This document shows positions 16,077-24,646 of a stretch of 43,684 nt of DNA, piece after piece. The notes below the pieces were generated by a model, which saw only the letters and a list, made by a program, of their open reading frames with translations, searched no databases and was not told the origin of the DNA. The stretch is from Syntrophaceae bacterium UBA1163 (GTDB lineage Bacteria > Desulfobacterota > BSN033 > UBA1163): NCBI GenBank assembly GCA_002311635.1, contig DBZJ01000234.1:8351-52034 (forward strand). The letters are read 5' to 3'. Each line of letters starts with the position of its first letter. Within the stretch, counting starts at the first letter, position 1. A program made the translations under genes and the position numbers.

Positions 16077-17189
16077 ATGGATTCCCAAAAGATTTTAGTT
16101 TTGAGGCTGAGTGCGGTGGGGGATGTCATCCGGACGCTGCCTGCGGTAAAAGCGTTAAAAGAGCACAGGCCTTCCTCCTTTATCACCTGGATCGTCGAAG
16201 AACCCTCTCGAGCCCTCCTGGAAAGTCAACCAGAGGTCGATGAGGTGATCCTATTTCCAAGGAAAAGGTGGACCAGAGGAATAAAATCGCCAAAGGGGAT
16301 ATGGGGCACCTTTGGGGAAATGCGGGGATTTGTCAAAGATCTTCGGAGGCGAAAGTTTGACGTCGCTCTCGATTTTCATGGAATTCTCAAGAGCGGAGTT
16401 CTCTCTTTTCTTTCGGGCTCCCCCAAGAGGATTGGATACGATCGAAGGTCGACCAAGGAAGGGAATTTTTTGTATTCGAATGTGAAAGTAAACCTTCCGG
16501 GAGAAAGGATCAGCCGGTTTGAAAGAAATCTTGCGCTTTTAAAGGGGATAGGATTGGAGCTGAAAAAGCTTAAGTATCGTCTTCATATCCCCCCGGAGGA
16601 CCGGGAATATGTAGAAGATTTTTTTAAGGGTTCGTCAGCACTCCTTATTAAACCTTTGATTGCAATCCATCCGGGGACGAGCCAAAAGGCTTTCTTTAAG
16701 CGATGGATGCCTGATCAGTATGCCCAATTGGCGGATCGATTGGTCCGAGAACTCAATGCCTCCGTTCTTTTTACCTGGGGAGATAAGGAATTGGGATGGG
16801 TGGAAGGTATTCGAAAACAGATGAAAGAACCGTCTCTGCTGGCGCCCAAAACCGAATCTTTGACACAGCTGGGGGAACTATACAGAAACTGCGATCTTTA
16901 TATCGGCGGTGACACTGGACCGATGCATATTGCTTCCCTCATGGGAATCCCTGTCGTCGTCATTTATGGACCGACAGACCCGATCGAAAATGAGCCTTTT
17001 GGGAACCACATCAAAGTGAGAAAAGAAGTGGGGTGCAACCCGTGTCACGAGTATTCCTGTAAGAAACTTGACTGTATCAGAGCCGTCTCAGCCAACGAAG
17101 TTTTTAAGGCGACGAAAGAGATTTTAGGCATCTTGCCAGGCTCGGAACCTATGAGAGATAAAAAGAGAGACCTCGAATGTCGCTCATAA
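16077..17189 (+). CDS. Glycosyltransferase family 9 (heptosyltransferase type)
   Basis: 370 residues, GT-B fold. The N-terminal KILVLRLSAVGDVIRTLPAV is the acceptor-domain start typical of WaaC/WaaF. The C-terminal donor-binding part has IAIHPGTS, then YIGGDTGPMHIASLMGIPVV. A Cys-rich GCNPCHEYSCKKLDC near residue 325 is usual in this family. It probably adds heptose to the LPS inner core at the cytoplasmic face of the inner membrane; whether it is heptosyltransferase I or another GT9 is uncertain. It is the first gene of the plus-strand polysaccharide run and overlaps the FkbM gene by 13 bases. The ribosome site is weak. Confidence 0.88.
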   Translation: MDSQKILVLRLSAVGDVIRTLPAVKALKEHRPSSFITWIVEEPSRALLESQPEVDEVILFPRKRWTRGIKSPKGIWGTFGEMRGFVKDLRRRKFDVALDFHGILKSGVLSFLSGSPKRIGYDRRSTKEGNFLYSNVKVNLPGERISRFERNLALLKGIGLELKKLKYRLHIPPEDREYVEDFFKGSSALLIKPLIAIHPGTSQKAFFKRWMPDQYAQLADRLVRELNASVLFTWGDKELGWVEGIRKQMKEPSLLAPKTESLTQLGELYRNCDLYIGGDTGPMHIASLMGIPVVVIYGPTDPIENEPFGNHIKVRKEVGCNPCHEYSCKKLDCIRAVSANEVFKATKEILGILPGSEPMRDKKRDLECRS

Positions 17190-17926
17190 AGAATATGGCT
17201 GCATTCAAGAATTGGTATATGCTTTATGCGGGACGTTATGGATTTCTGCATAAGGAAATTGAGTTGATACATCGAAATGGTTTAAGAATCAGGTTGCGGC
17301 CGAATACGGATGATTTGAGAATTGTAAAATCGAATGTCGTCAAGAAAAACTATACAAAGGATTTTGTCCCAATCACAAAAGACTCCATTGTTGTCGATGT
17401 AGGGGCCCACATCGGATCCTTCTCTATCATGGTTGCAAGAAGTGCCTACAAGGTGCTCGCTTTTGAGCCGGAGCCGACGAATTATCAAATGCTCAAGAAA
17501 AATGTAGAGCTAAACCACCTGGAGAATATGTCTATCTTTGAGATGGCAGTTTCTGGTAGAAGTGGACGTCAAGATATTTATACCTATCAAGGTGGCTCTT
17601 CGGCTGATTATTCCCTGTACGAAAGGGGGATCACGGATATTAAGGCGGGATGTATTCCCACGATTTCGGTCGAGGACATCTTCAAGCGAGAGGGTCTACC
17701 GCGAATTGATTTCCTGAAGCTGGATTGCGAAGGCGCTGAACATGATATCCTGAGGAATATGCGTTTGGAAACTGCCACTAAAATAATGGGAATGGCTATG
17801 GAAACGCATGGTGTTCCGGCGGAATTTTCCATCGATATTCCTTTGAGACTTAAAGAATTGGGTTTTGAAATTAGAATGAACGGCAGCGGTGGATATATCT
17901 ATGCCAGGCGAACGCATCCAAAGTAA
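17177..17926 (+). CDS. FkbM-family SAM-dependent methyltransferase
   Basis: 249 residues. The SAM motif is VVDVGAHIGSFSIMVA at about residues 73-88; then comes FEPEPTNYQML and the FkbM hallmark LKLDCEGAEHDIL near residue 178. Members methylate hydroxyls on sugars, lipids or antibiotics, and are frequent in surface-glycan clusters. The start at 17177 lies inside the preceding gene (13-base overlap) and is preceded by AGAGAG. Codons look more A/T-rich than in the flanking heptosyltransferases, a mild sign of separate origin. It is cytoplasmic. The target sugar is unknown. Confidence 0.9.
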   Translation: MSLIKNMAAFKNWYMLYAGRYGFLHKEIELIHRNGLRIRLRPNTDDLRIVKSNVVKKNYTKDFVPITKDSIVVDVGAHIGSFSIMVARSAYKVLAFEPEPTNYQMLKKNVELNHLENMSIFEMAVSGRSGRQDIYTYQGGSSADYSLYERGITDIKAGCIPTISVEDIFKREGLPRIDFLKLDCEGAEHDILRNMRLETATKIMGMAMETHGVPAEFSIDIPLRLKELGFEIRMNGSGGYIYARRTHPK

Positions 17927-18035
17927 GAAATGGGACTTCCCTTAGGGGAGTGGGAATTTATCTGCTGATTCCGAGCCCCATTCAAAAAATTGATATCATA
18001 ACTTTAATGAAGTTGCTTGGGGAGGAGTAGATCTC

Positions 18036-19097
18036 TTGAAACGCGATTTTAGTCCCGCTCCTGGCGGGATCAATCGTATCCTGGTAAGAGGCGTAAACTG
18101 GGTAGGGGATACCGTCCTCAGCTATCCAGCGGTTCAACAATTAAAGACTCTCTTTCCCAAATCCCATTTAGCCGTTCTGATTCCAAGCTATCTGGTCGAT
18201 TTGTGGAAAACATTTCCCTATGTGGATGAGATCATTCCTTTTCAAAAGAAGGAGGGGATTGGATCTATTTGGGAAGATTTAAACCTGAGCCAGTCCTTAA
18301 AGGAGAGGAATTTTGATCTGGCTGTCATCCTTCCCAGGTCTTTCCGTTCTGCTTTCCATATTTTCCTGGCTCGCATTCCAATCCGAATTGGTTATCAATC
18401 GGAGGGTCGTTCCCTCTTTCTTACCCAGGGAGTTCGTCGGACAAAAGAGATCCTTCGTGGCCACCGGGTCCACTATTACCGAAAGCTGATTGAGCCTTTA
18501 GGAAAGACAGAAGACCTTCCTTCTCCCAAGATATTTCTCAGAGAGGAAGATCGAAGGTGGGCCGACGGAGTGTTGAAAGACCTGGGGATTTCGGAAGGGA
18601 AGCCTCTTATCGGAATGAATCCTGGAGCCACATATGGTTTGGCCAAATGTTGGTATCCGGACCGATTCGGCAAACTGGGAAAGAGGCTTGCTGAGAAATG
18701 GCAGGCCAGGATTCTTCTCTTTGGGAAGGAGGAAGAGCGTCCCATCGCTGATGAGATTCTGCAGTACTTGGGAACAGACGGAATAGATTTGACCGGAAAG
18801 ACGGGTTTACTCCAGCTGGCTGCCCTTTTGGAGCGCTGTACTCTCCTTGTGACCAACGATACCGGGACGATGCATATGGCCACTGCCGTCGGTATTCCCG
18901 TTGCCGCTCTCTTTGGATCAACGCCCCCTCTTGCCACGGGTCCATGGGGGGAGGGCCATGTGGTGGTTAGAAGGGATGTCCCCTGCAGTCCGTGCTGGAA
19001 GAGAATTTGTCCAAAAGATCATCGATGTATGGAACTCATCACGGTGGATGAAGTCGAAAAGGTCGTTGATAAACAATTGAGGCGTAAGAGGAAATGA
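18036..19097 (+). CDS. waaF: Lipopolysaccharide heptosyltransferase II (WaaF type)
   Basis: 353 residues. The start is a TTG at 18036, set by GGAGGAG at 18021-18027, 8 bases upstream, with no competing ATG near. The GT9 fold shows ILVRGVNWVGDTVLSYPAVQ at the N-terminus and the WaaF-type motif NPGATYGLAKCWYPDRF. TNDTGTMHMATAVGIPV follows, with the terminal Cys motif CSPCWKRICPKDHRCM. It transfers the second L,D-heptose to the LPS inner core. Just upstream is a 109-base gap with an imperfect hairpin around 17939-17955. It overlaps the next GT2 gene by 4 bases (ATGA). Confidence 0.92.
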   Translation: MKRDFSPAPGGINRILVRGVNWVGDTVLSYPAVQQLKTLFPKSHLAVLIPSYLVDLWKTFPYVDEIIPFQKKEGIGSIWEDLNLSQSLKERNFDLAVILPRSFRSAFHIFLARIPIRIGYQSEGRSLFLTQGVRRTKEILRGHRVHYYRKLIEPLGKTEDLPSPKIFLREEDRRWADGVLKDLGISEGKPLIGMNPGATYGLAKCWYPDRFGKLGKRLAEKWQARILLFGKEEERPIADEILQYLGTDGIDLTGKTGLLQLAALLERCTLLVTNDTGTMHMATAVGIPVAALFGSTPPLATGPWGEGHVVVRRDVPCSPCWKRICPKDHRCMELITVDEVEKVVDKQLRRKRK

Positions 19098-19930
19098 TCG
19101 AAAAAGTTCCGGTTTCCGTCTATGTCCTCACCACCAACAATCGCAGGACGATTGAGCGATGTCTGAAGAGCCTCTCCTGGGCTGAGGAATTAGTGGTTGT
19201 GGACTCCTTCAGCCAGGACGGGACGTACGAAACCTGCAAACAATATACCGATAAGACATTTCAGAGGAAGTGGACGGGACATCGCGATCAGTACCAGTAT
19301 GCCGCCGATCTCACCCGTCGGGATTGGATCATGTTTGTGGACGCCGATGAGGAAATTCCTCTGGAACTGGCTGAAGAGATTCGAGTGGAATTGAACGGAA
19401 AGGCAAAGGAGTTGGATGGATATTTTGTCTATCGACGCACGTATTACCTGGGGAGGTGGATTCGATACGGGGGATGGTATCCAGATGGCGAAATTCGTCT
19501 TTACCGAAGGGACAAAGGCAAATGGGAGGGAAGACTTCATGCCAAGTTGGTAGTGGATGGAAAGGTGGGGGTTTTAAGAAATCAATATCATCATTATACC
19601 TATGGAGACATTTCTGATCAGATTCAGACAATCGACAGGTATTCGAAAATTGCTGCCATGGATCTTTTGGAGAGCGGGAAGAAGTTCCGCCTTTCCAGAC
19701 TTCTCTTCCACCCTCCGTTTCGATTCATCAAGGAGTACCTTTTCAAGTTGGGATTTAGGGACGGGTTGCCGGGGTTCATCATCATTGTCTCGACCATGTT
19801 CTATGTTTTTATCAAATATGCCAAATTATGGGAGTTGCAACTGAAAGAACCCCCTATCCGCTCTCGTCTGGCGAGAGAGGGCGGGAGTGAGGTGGCATCC
19901 CCCATCGAGGGGGAAGATGAGAGTTGGTAA
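19094..19930 (+). CDS. Glycosyltransferase family 2, WaaE/KdtX-like
   Basis: 278 residues, GT-A fold. VSVYVLTTNNRRTIERCLKS opens the nucleotide-sugar domain; VVDSFSQDGT and the metal-binding FVDADEEIP follow. RWIRYGGWYPDGEIRLYRR is the stretch shared with WaaE/KdtX-type LPS-core glucosyltransferases. A membrane-associated amphipathic/hydrophobic helix lies near residues 235-252. The last ~22 residues (from PPIRSRLA) are encoded by two small hairpin repeats (19861-19914) and extend past the normal family length. Translation is coupled to waaF by ATGA. Likely role: glucose or similar transfer to core heptose. Confidence 0.88.
   Translation: MIEKVPVSVYVLTTNNRRTIERCLKSLSWAEELVVVDSFSQDGTYETCKQYTDKTFQRKWTGHRDQYQYAADLTRRDWIMFVDADEEIPLELAEEIRVELNGKAKELDGYFVYRRTYYLGRWIRYGGWYPDGEIRLYRRDKGKWEGRLHAKLVVDGKVGVLRNQYHHYTYGDISDQIQTIDRYSKIAAMDLLESGKKFRLSRLLFHPPFRFIKEYLFKLGFRDGLPGFIIIVSTMFYVFIKYAKLWELQLKEPPIRSRLAREGGSEVASPIEGEDESW
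19861..19914 (+). repeat. Hairpin repeats forming the 3' end of a glycosyltransferase gene
   Basis: CTCTCG (19861-19866) / CGAGAG (19872-19877) and TCCCCC (19898-19903) / GGGGGA (19909-19914). Both stems are inside the reading frame of the WaaE-like gene just before its stop. They are the same class of G/C-run hairpin found between genes elsewhere in the window. Confidence 0.6.
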
Positions 19931-19984
19931 TTTTCATCGTTCACTTTGACGAACTCGACATAAAAAATTGAAAAGGAGATCAGG

Positions 19985-20980
19985 ATGACTCCTTATGAAG
20001 AGGTCTTCAGAGAAAGAAGGGTGCTGGTGACAGGCGGTTTGGGTTTTGTCGGATCCAATCTGTCGGCCCGGTTGATTGCATTGGGAGCAAAGGTGACGAT
20101 TGTGGATAATATGATGCCCCGCCTTGGAGGAAACCTCTTCAATGTGAAAGAGATCGCTGATCGTGTGCATATCAATTTCACTGATGTGAGGGACAGTCAT
20201 TCGATGGATTATTTGGTCAAGGGGCAGGAGATCATTTTTCACCTTGCTGGCCAGGTGAATCACGTGGACAGCATCCGGAATCCGATTCAGGATTTAGACA
20301 TCAACTGCCGGGGGACCCTGGTCCTCCTCGAATCCTGCCGAAAGAATAATCAAGGGACGAAAATCATTTTTGCAGGGACCCGGGGGGAGTATGGGTCCAG
20401 TGTGACCTTGCCCGTGGGAGAAGATCATCCCACCAATCCCAAGGGAATCTATGCGGTGACCAATTTGTCGGCCGAGAAGATGGTTCTCGTCTATCACGAT
20501 GTCCACAAAATTCCGGGAACCTGTCTCCGGATTACGAACACCTATGGACCACGGCATCAGATGGCCCACGATGAATACGGCGTCCTCAACTGGTTTATCC
20601 GAAAGGCCATCGATAACGAAGTCATCCCTGTCTTTGGAGACGGCCGGATCTTGAGGGATTTCCTCTACGTGGATGACCTAGTTGATTGTTTTTTGCGAGT
20701 GACCGCCCGCGATCAGGCTTACGGAGAGGTATTTAATGTAGGGACCGGCATTCCCGTCAGCTTCATCGACCTGGCAAAACGGATTGTAAAGATTGCCGGA
20801 ACCGGCAAGACGGCTTTTACCGAATTTACTCAAGAGAGAAAGGAAGTCGAACCCGGAGATTATTATACCGATATTTCCAAGATCAAACGCATGGTGGGCT
20901 GGGAGCCGAAGACCGATCTGGAGGAAGGACTCAGAAGAACCGTCGAGTTCTATAGGAAGTATAAGAAGGAATATTGGTAA
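19985..20980 (+). CDS. Extended SDR nucleotide-sugar epimerase/dehydratase
   Basis: 331 residues. The Rossmann NAD-binding loop is GGLGFVGSN at residues 17-25; VDNMMPR, the HLAGQ turn, and NTYGPRHQM with FGDGRILRDFLYVDD are typical of extended SDR sugar enzymes. The catalytic signature reads YAVTN (Tyr156, Asn160), where the family normally has YxxxK, so the usual Lys appears to be replaced by Asn. The SSxxVYG-like stretch is AGTRGEYG. It could be a 4-epimerase, a dehydratase or a variant enzyme. The neighbouring DegT aminotransferase suggests that a keto-sugar is made and aminated. SD AAAGGAG lies just before the ATG. Confidence 0.87.
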   Translation: MTPYEEVFRERRVLVTGGLGFVGSNLSARLIALGAKVTIVDNMMPRLGGNLFNVKEIADRVHINFTDVRDSHSMDYLVKGQEIIFHLAGQVNHVDSIRNPIQDLDINCRGTLVLLESCRKNNQGTKIIFAGTRGEYGSSVTLPVGEDHPTNPKGIYAVTNLSAEKMVLVYHDVHKIPGTCLRITNTYGPRHQMAHDEYGVLNWFIRKAIDNEVIPVFGDGRILRDFLYVDDLVDCFLRVTARDQAYGEVFNVGTGIPVSFIDLAKRIVKIAGTGKTAFTEFTQERKEVEPGDYYTDISKIKRMVGWEPKTDLEEGLRRTVEFYRKYKKEYW

Positions 20981-21044
20981 TGCGGATTGCGGAGTGTAGA
21001 TTGCGGAATCGAATATAAATTCCGCAATCCGCATTCTGCAATCG
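20979..21044. repeat. Palindromic heptamer array, unit TGCGGAT and its complement
   Basis: Nine consecutive 7-base words from 20981: TGCGGAT, TGCGGAG, TGTAGAT, TGCGGAA, TCGAATA, TAAATTC, CGCAATC, CGCATTC, TGCAATC. The first half and the reverse complement of the last half match. This gives perfect 15-bp arms at 20979-20993 and 21021-21035. It fills the gap between the SDR gene and the aminotransferase gene. A strong RNA or cruciform hairpin is expected. Confidence 0.8.
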
Positions 21045-21060
21045 AAATAGGCATGCGACG

Positions 21061-22188
21061 ATGGTTCCTTTTTTGGATTTAACCAGACAGTATGAAAAGA
21101 TCAAAAGCGAAATCCTTGCGGCGACCCAGAGAGTATATAAAAAAGGTCGCTTCATTCTTGGAGAGGAAGTTTCCGGTTTTGAGAAGGAATTCTCTCATTA
21201 TTGCGGGGTTCGGTATGGGGTTGGAGTGGGCTCCGGGACGGATGCCCTCTATCTGGCTTTGAAAGCAGCCGGCATTGGAGAGGGAGATCAAGTGGTTACC
21301 GTGGCAAATTCCTTTGTGGCCACGGCCCTGGCCATATCCTTCACAGGAGCGAAACCCCTCTTCGTCGATATCGATCCCAAAGCCTACACGATGGACCCCA
21401 ATAGCCTGGAGCTTCTTCTAAAACGCGAGAAATCGAAAAGAAGCGGACGCAAGATCAGAGCGGTCCTTCCCGTCCATCTTTATGGCCACCCGGCGGAGAT
21501 GGACTCGATCGTGGAAATTGCAAATCGTTATGATCTTGTCGTCATCGAAGATGCCTGCCAAGCCCATGGGGCGAAATTTGGAAGGAGGAAGGTGGGCTCG
21601 TTGGGAGCAATGGGTTGTTTCAGTTTCTATCCGACCAAGAACTTGGGAGGATATGGGGACGGCGGGATGGTGGTGACCGATAGCCAAAAATATGACCGGA
21701 AACTCAGGCTCCTTCGCTGCTATGGAGAGAAAGAAAAATATCAGCACATCCTCAAGGGACACAACAGCCGGTTGGACGAAATCCAGGCGGCACTCCTTCG
21801 AGTCAAATTGAAATATTTGGATCAATGGAATGAAGAGAGGAGGAGGAAGGCTAAGCTTTACGCAACGTTGCTTTCCCCGCTAGGGCTGGTATGTCCGTCA
21901 GAGAAAAAAGGAGTCCGGCACGTCTATCATCTCTATACGATCAAGACGGGAAAGAGGGGGGCTCTTCAAGCATTTTTGAAAAAAAAGGGGATCGAGACGC
22001 TCATTCATTACCCCATTCCCATCCCTCTTGAAAAGGCTTATCAGGAAATGGGATATCGGAGAGGAGACTTTCCCTTGACGGACCAGTGGTCTCGGAAGAT
22101 TCTCTCGATCCCTTTTTTCCCGGAAATAAGGGAACGCGAGATGGAGAAAGTGGCTGAAGGGATCCGATGTTTTTTTGAAGACGAATGA
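21061..22188 (+). CDS. DegT/DnrJ/EryC1/StrS-family sugar aminotransferase
   Basis: 375 residues, PLP-dependent fold type I. The start VPFLDLTRQYEKIK and FILGEEVSGFEKEF are family-typical. GVGSGTDALYLAL binds the cofactor phosphate, VVIEDACQAHGA holds the PLP-ring Asp, and SFYPTKNLGGYGDGG carries the Schiff-base Lys193. HNSRLDEIQAALL and the HYPIPIPLEKAY end complete the set. It aminates a 3- or 4-keto nucleotide sugar. Sequence memory favours the WbpE/QdtB/FdtB side of the family. It could supply the 3-amino group for the dehydrogenase/acetyltransferase/epimerase module at 30456-33270. It overlaps the next gene by ATGA. Confidence 0.93.
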   Translation: MVPFLDLTRQYEKIKSEILAATQRVYKKGRFILGEEVSGFEKEFSHYCGVRYGVGVGSGTDALYLALKAAGIGEGDQVVTVANSFVATALAISFTGAKPLFVDIDPKAYTMDPNSLELLLKREKSKRSGRKIRAVLPVHLYGHPAEMDSIVEIANRYDLVVIEDACQAHGAKFGRRKVGSLGAMGCFSFYPTKNLGGYGDGGMVVTDSQKYDRKLRLLRCYGEKEKYQHILKGHNSRLDEIQAALLRVKLKYLDQWNEERRRKAKLYATLLSPLGLVCPSEKKGVRHVYHLYTIKTGKRGALQAFLKKKGIETLIHYPIPIPLEKAYQEMGYRRGDFPLTDQWSRKILSIPFFPEIREREMEKVAEGIRCFFEDE

Positions 22189-23429
22189 ATCGAATGGCAA
22201 CGAATAGCACGAATACCCACACTCCCCCCTCTCCCCTGAGGGGAGAGGGGTTGAAAAAAATAAGGTTTGCCATAGGTCTTCGAGACTTCTCTAAAAAGAG
22301 GGGGGGAGCCGAAAGATACCTTGTTGACTTATGTACTCGAATGACGGCGGAGGGCCATGAGGTCCATGTCTATGCGGAACGCCAGGATGTGGGAGACCCA
22401 CGGATCTTAATCCATTCTGTGAAGACGATTCGGTTCCCCAAGAGTCTTCGGCTTCTCTCTTTTGCGATCAGGGCGACGGAAGCGATCGAGAACGGGAATT
22501 ATGACATCACCTTCGGGGTGGGAAATACGCTCAACGCGGATATTCTTCAACCCCACGGAGGCGTACACTGGGCCTGGTTCTGGAGGAGTTTGAGAGTCTA
22601 CGATCACTTGTGGGTTTGGGTGATCAAATTCTTAGGAAGGGTGTTGAGCCCAAAACAATGGGTCCAGGGTTATATCGAAAGTTCACCTTACAAAAAAAAA
22701 CATTTTTATAAGATCGTTGCCATCTCCGACATGGTAAAGCAGGACATGATGCGTTGGTATGGAGTGGCTGAAGAAAAGATTGCCGTGGTCTACAATGGGG
22801 TTGATATCGAACGCTTCCATCCCAGAAATCGTCAATATCGAAAGGAGATCAGAGGCCGGCACGGTATTGGAGCACAGGACCTGGTGATTCTCTTTGTCTC
22901 AAATAATTTTCAGATGAAAGGGCTTGGTTTTTTGATCAGGGCATTGGCGAAAATCAAGAGAGAGAACCTTCCTCCCTTCAAACTTCTTATTCTGGGAAGG
23001 GATCGCCCAGATTCCTATTTACGCACGGCCAGGGAAATGATGATTGACGAAGAAATGGTCTTTGCCGGTTCCACCGATGAACCGGAGAAATACTATGGTG
23101 CCTCTGATCTTCTCGTTCACCCCACTTTTTACGACGCCTGCTCGCTCACCGTGTTGGAGGCTTTGGCAAGTGGGATCCCGGTGATCACCACCCGTTGCAA
23201 CGGAGCGAGTGGAATTGTCACCCAAGGCCAAGAGGGTTTTGTTATTTCTGACCCCCGGGATGATCGAGCGTTGGCAGAAAAAATTCTGTTTTTTTCGAAC
23301 CGCGAGAAGCTGGAGAGGGCCTCGATCGCCGCTCGTCATCTGGCAGAATCCTATTCGCTTGAAAGAAATTGGAGAGAGATGGAACATATCCTGCTGGATG
23401 ATTTACCGAAGGGAGGTCCATCGGAATGA
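22185..23429 (+). CDS. GT4-type glycosyltransferase, WaaG-like
   Basis: 414 residues from the ATG at 22185 (ATGA overlap), or 392 from a TTG at 22251. Conserved sequence begins only after the TTG (KKIRFAIGLRDFSKKRGGAE). The first 22 residues are low-complexity and written by CGAAT-type repeats plus a perfect 11-bp hairpin (22226-22250). GT-B landmarks: GGAERYLVDL, ISDMVKQDM, VVYNGVDIERF, FVSNNFQMKGLGFLI and HPTFYDACSLTVLEALASGI with the EX7E-type Glu. These match WaaG, which adds the first hexose of the outer core. It works at the inner membrane. Start choice is uncertain. Confidence 0.88.
   Translation: MNRMATNSTNTHTPPSPLRGEGLKKIRFAIGLRDFSKKRGGAERYLVDLCTRMTAEGHEVHVYAERQDVGDPRILIHSVKTIRFPKSLRLLSFAIRATEAIENGNYDITFGVGNTLNADILQPHGGVHWAWFWRSLRVYDHLWVWVIKFLGRVLSPKQWVQGYIESSPYKKKHFYKIVAISDMVKQDMMRWYGVAEEKIAVVYNGVDIERFHPRNRQYRKEIRGRHGIGAQDLVILFVSNNFQMKGLGFLIRALAKIKRENLPPFKLLILGRDRPDSYLRTAREMMIDEEMVFAGSTDEPEKYYGASDLLVHPTFYDACSLTVLEALASGIPVITTRCNGASGIVTQGQEGFVISDPRDDRALAEKILFFSNREKLERASIAARHLAESYSLERNWREMEHILLDDLPKGGPSE
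22226..22250 (+). repeat. Perfect 11-bp hairpin at the start of the WaaG-like gene
   Basis: CCCCTCTCCCC (22226-22236), loop TGA, GGGGAGAGGGG (22240-22250). The right arm ends directly at a TTG that may be the true start and supplies a GGAG-like ribosome site. Just upstream, CGAAT recurs at 22182, 22191, 22201 and 22210. Confidence 0.65.
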
Positions 23430-24064
23430 TAAGGAAAAAACCATTCTGGTACCCACTCTCCAATTTGAAAAATCGGTTTTTCTTTGGCTCCTATGGAAAG
23501 GACATCTATATCGAATCCGGAGTGGTAATCAATCGGCCACGGTTTGTCCATGTGGGAGATCATGTCAGAATTAAAAGAAATACGAGTATTAACCTCCATC
23601 CGAAGGATAAGAAATCGAAAGAAATCCTGCTTTTCCTCGGAGACCATGTCATCATTTCCGAGAGTTGTTTTATCAGCGCCTGCAACCGCCTCATCATTGA
23701 GGAAAATGTCGGAATCTCGCCGAATGTGATGATCATCGACAACTCAAGGAAACTTGGGGATGTCAGTCGCCCGAGTAAAGAGCAAGACTTGAAGATCGGC
23801 TACGTTCACATTGGAGCCGATTCCTGGATTGCCTATGGGGCCTGCATCTTGCCGAATGTGACGATCGGAAGGCATTGTATCATCGGCGCCCTCTCCGTGG
23901 TGAATCGTGACATTCCACCTTATTCTTTAGCCGTCGGTTCCCCAGCCAAGGTGGTAAAACGGTTCGATTTTGAGAAGAGGGAATGGGTAAAGGTGGTCGG
24001 GAGTGAGATCCCCGAGGGGGTGATACGGGATGGAATGGAGGAACCCGATAGGTCGGTGGAATAG
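23426..24064 (+). CDS. Left-handed beta-helix acyltransferase (copy A)
   Basis: 212 residues. Repeated hexapeptide motifs of the LbH fold run from IYIESGVVINRP to the terminal coil: VHVGDHVRIKRN, LLFLGDHVIISES, LIIEENVGISPN, VHIGADSWIAYGACILPNVT, IGRHCIIGALSVV. The family O- or N-acetylates sugars from acetyl-CoA. It starts with an ATGA overlap with the WaaG-like gene. The next gene encodes a clear paralogue with the same N-terminal IKNRMIFGYYG / LKNRFFFGSYG block and the same KRFDFEKREWVKV-type tail. The acceptor sugar is unknown. Cytoplasmic. Confidence 0.88.
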   Translation: MIRKKPFWYPLSNLKNRFFFGSYGKDIYIESGVVINRPRFVHVGDHVRIKRNTSINLHPKDKKSKEILLFLGDHVIISESCFISACNRLIIEENVGISPNVMIIDNSRKLGDVSRPSKEQDLKIGYVHIGADSWIAYGACILPNVTIGRHCIIGALSVVNRDIPPYSLAVGSPAKVVKRFDFEKREWVKVVGSEIPEGVIRDGMEEPDRSVE

Positions 24065-24067
24065 ACA

Positions 24068-24646
24068 ATGAAAAGGGGAATCTGGCGATATGTTCGAAAT
24101 ATCAAGAACCGGATGATATTCGGATATTATGGACGGAATGTTTACATCTTCCCGGGGGTGCGTATTCTAAGACCTCGATTCATCTCCATCGGGGATAATG
24201 TGACAATTGGTAGAGACACGGACATCTATGTCCACCGGCCCCATTCGGGATCGAAGGATTCTATTATTCGGATTGGCAACAATGTTCATATCGGAAGTCA
24301 CAATATTATCGGGGCGCGAAAGAGCATCATCCTGGAGGACAATGTCTTGATTGGGCCCCATGTCATGATTGGAGACCACAGCCACCGTTATGAGAATATA
24401 GAGATTCCCGTAAAGCTGCAGGAAACCACGGAAGGAGGACCTATTCGAATCGAGAGGGATAGCTGGATTGGCGCCAACGTTTTCATTTTACCCAATGTGA
24501 CCATTGGGCGGCATTCGGTGGTAGGGGCGAATTCGGTTGTTAATCGGGATATTTTGCCGTACTCGGTTGCAGTGGGCCTTCCAGCCCGAGTCATTAAAAA
24601 ATATGATTTCAATCTTAAGCAATGGGTAAAGGTTGATGAGCGATAA
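24068..24646 (+). CDS. Left-handed beta-helix acyltransferase (copy B)
   Basis: 192 residues, paralogous to the gene 3 bases upstream; the two are best explained by tandem duplication. Hexapeptide coils: FISIGDNVTIGRDTDIYV, IIRIGNNVHIGSHNIIG, IILEDNVLIGPHVMIG. They are followed by the catalytic-type His in GDHSHRYEN, then RDSWIGANVFILPNVTIG and the PYSVAVGLPARVI end. The C-terminus (YDFNLKQWVKVDER) aligns with copy A, which carries an extra ~20 residues. Copy B retains GDHSH where copy A has IDNSRKLG, so only copy B shows the His expected for maltose-acetyltransferase-type catalysis. It overlaps the next gene by 11 bases. Confidence 0.88.
   Translation: MKRGIWRYVRNIKNRMIFGYYGRNVYIFPGVRILRPRFISIGDNVTIGRDTDIYVHRPHSGSKDSIIRIGNNVHIGSHNIIGARKSIILEDNVLIGPHVMIGDHSHRYENIEIPVKLQETTEGGPIRIERDSWIGANVFILPNVTIGRHSVVGANSVVNRDILPYSVAVGLPARVIKKYDFNLKQWVKVDER

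Noticed and set aside
17927..17960. Rho-independent terminator after the FkbM gene
   Set aside because: The stem is short with a wobble pair and no T-run follows; transcription into waaF is more likely.
20979..21044. Possible CRISPR-like repeat cluster
   Set aside because: Units are 7 bases, contiguous and without spacers; no cas genes are in the window.
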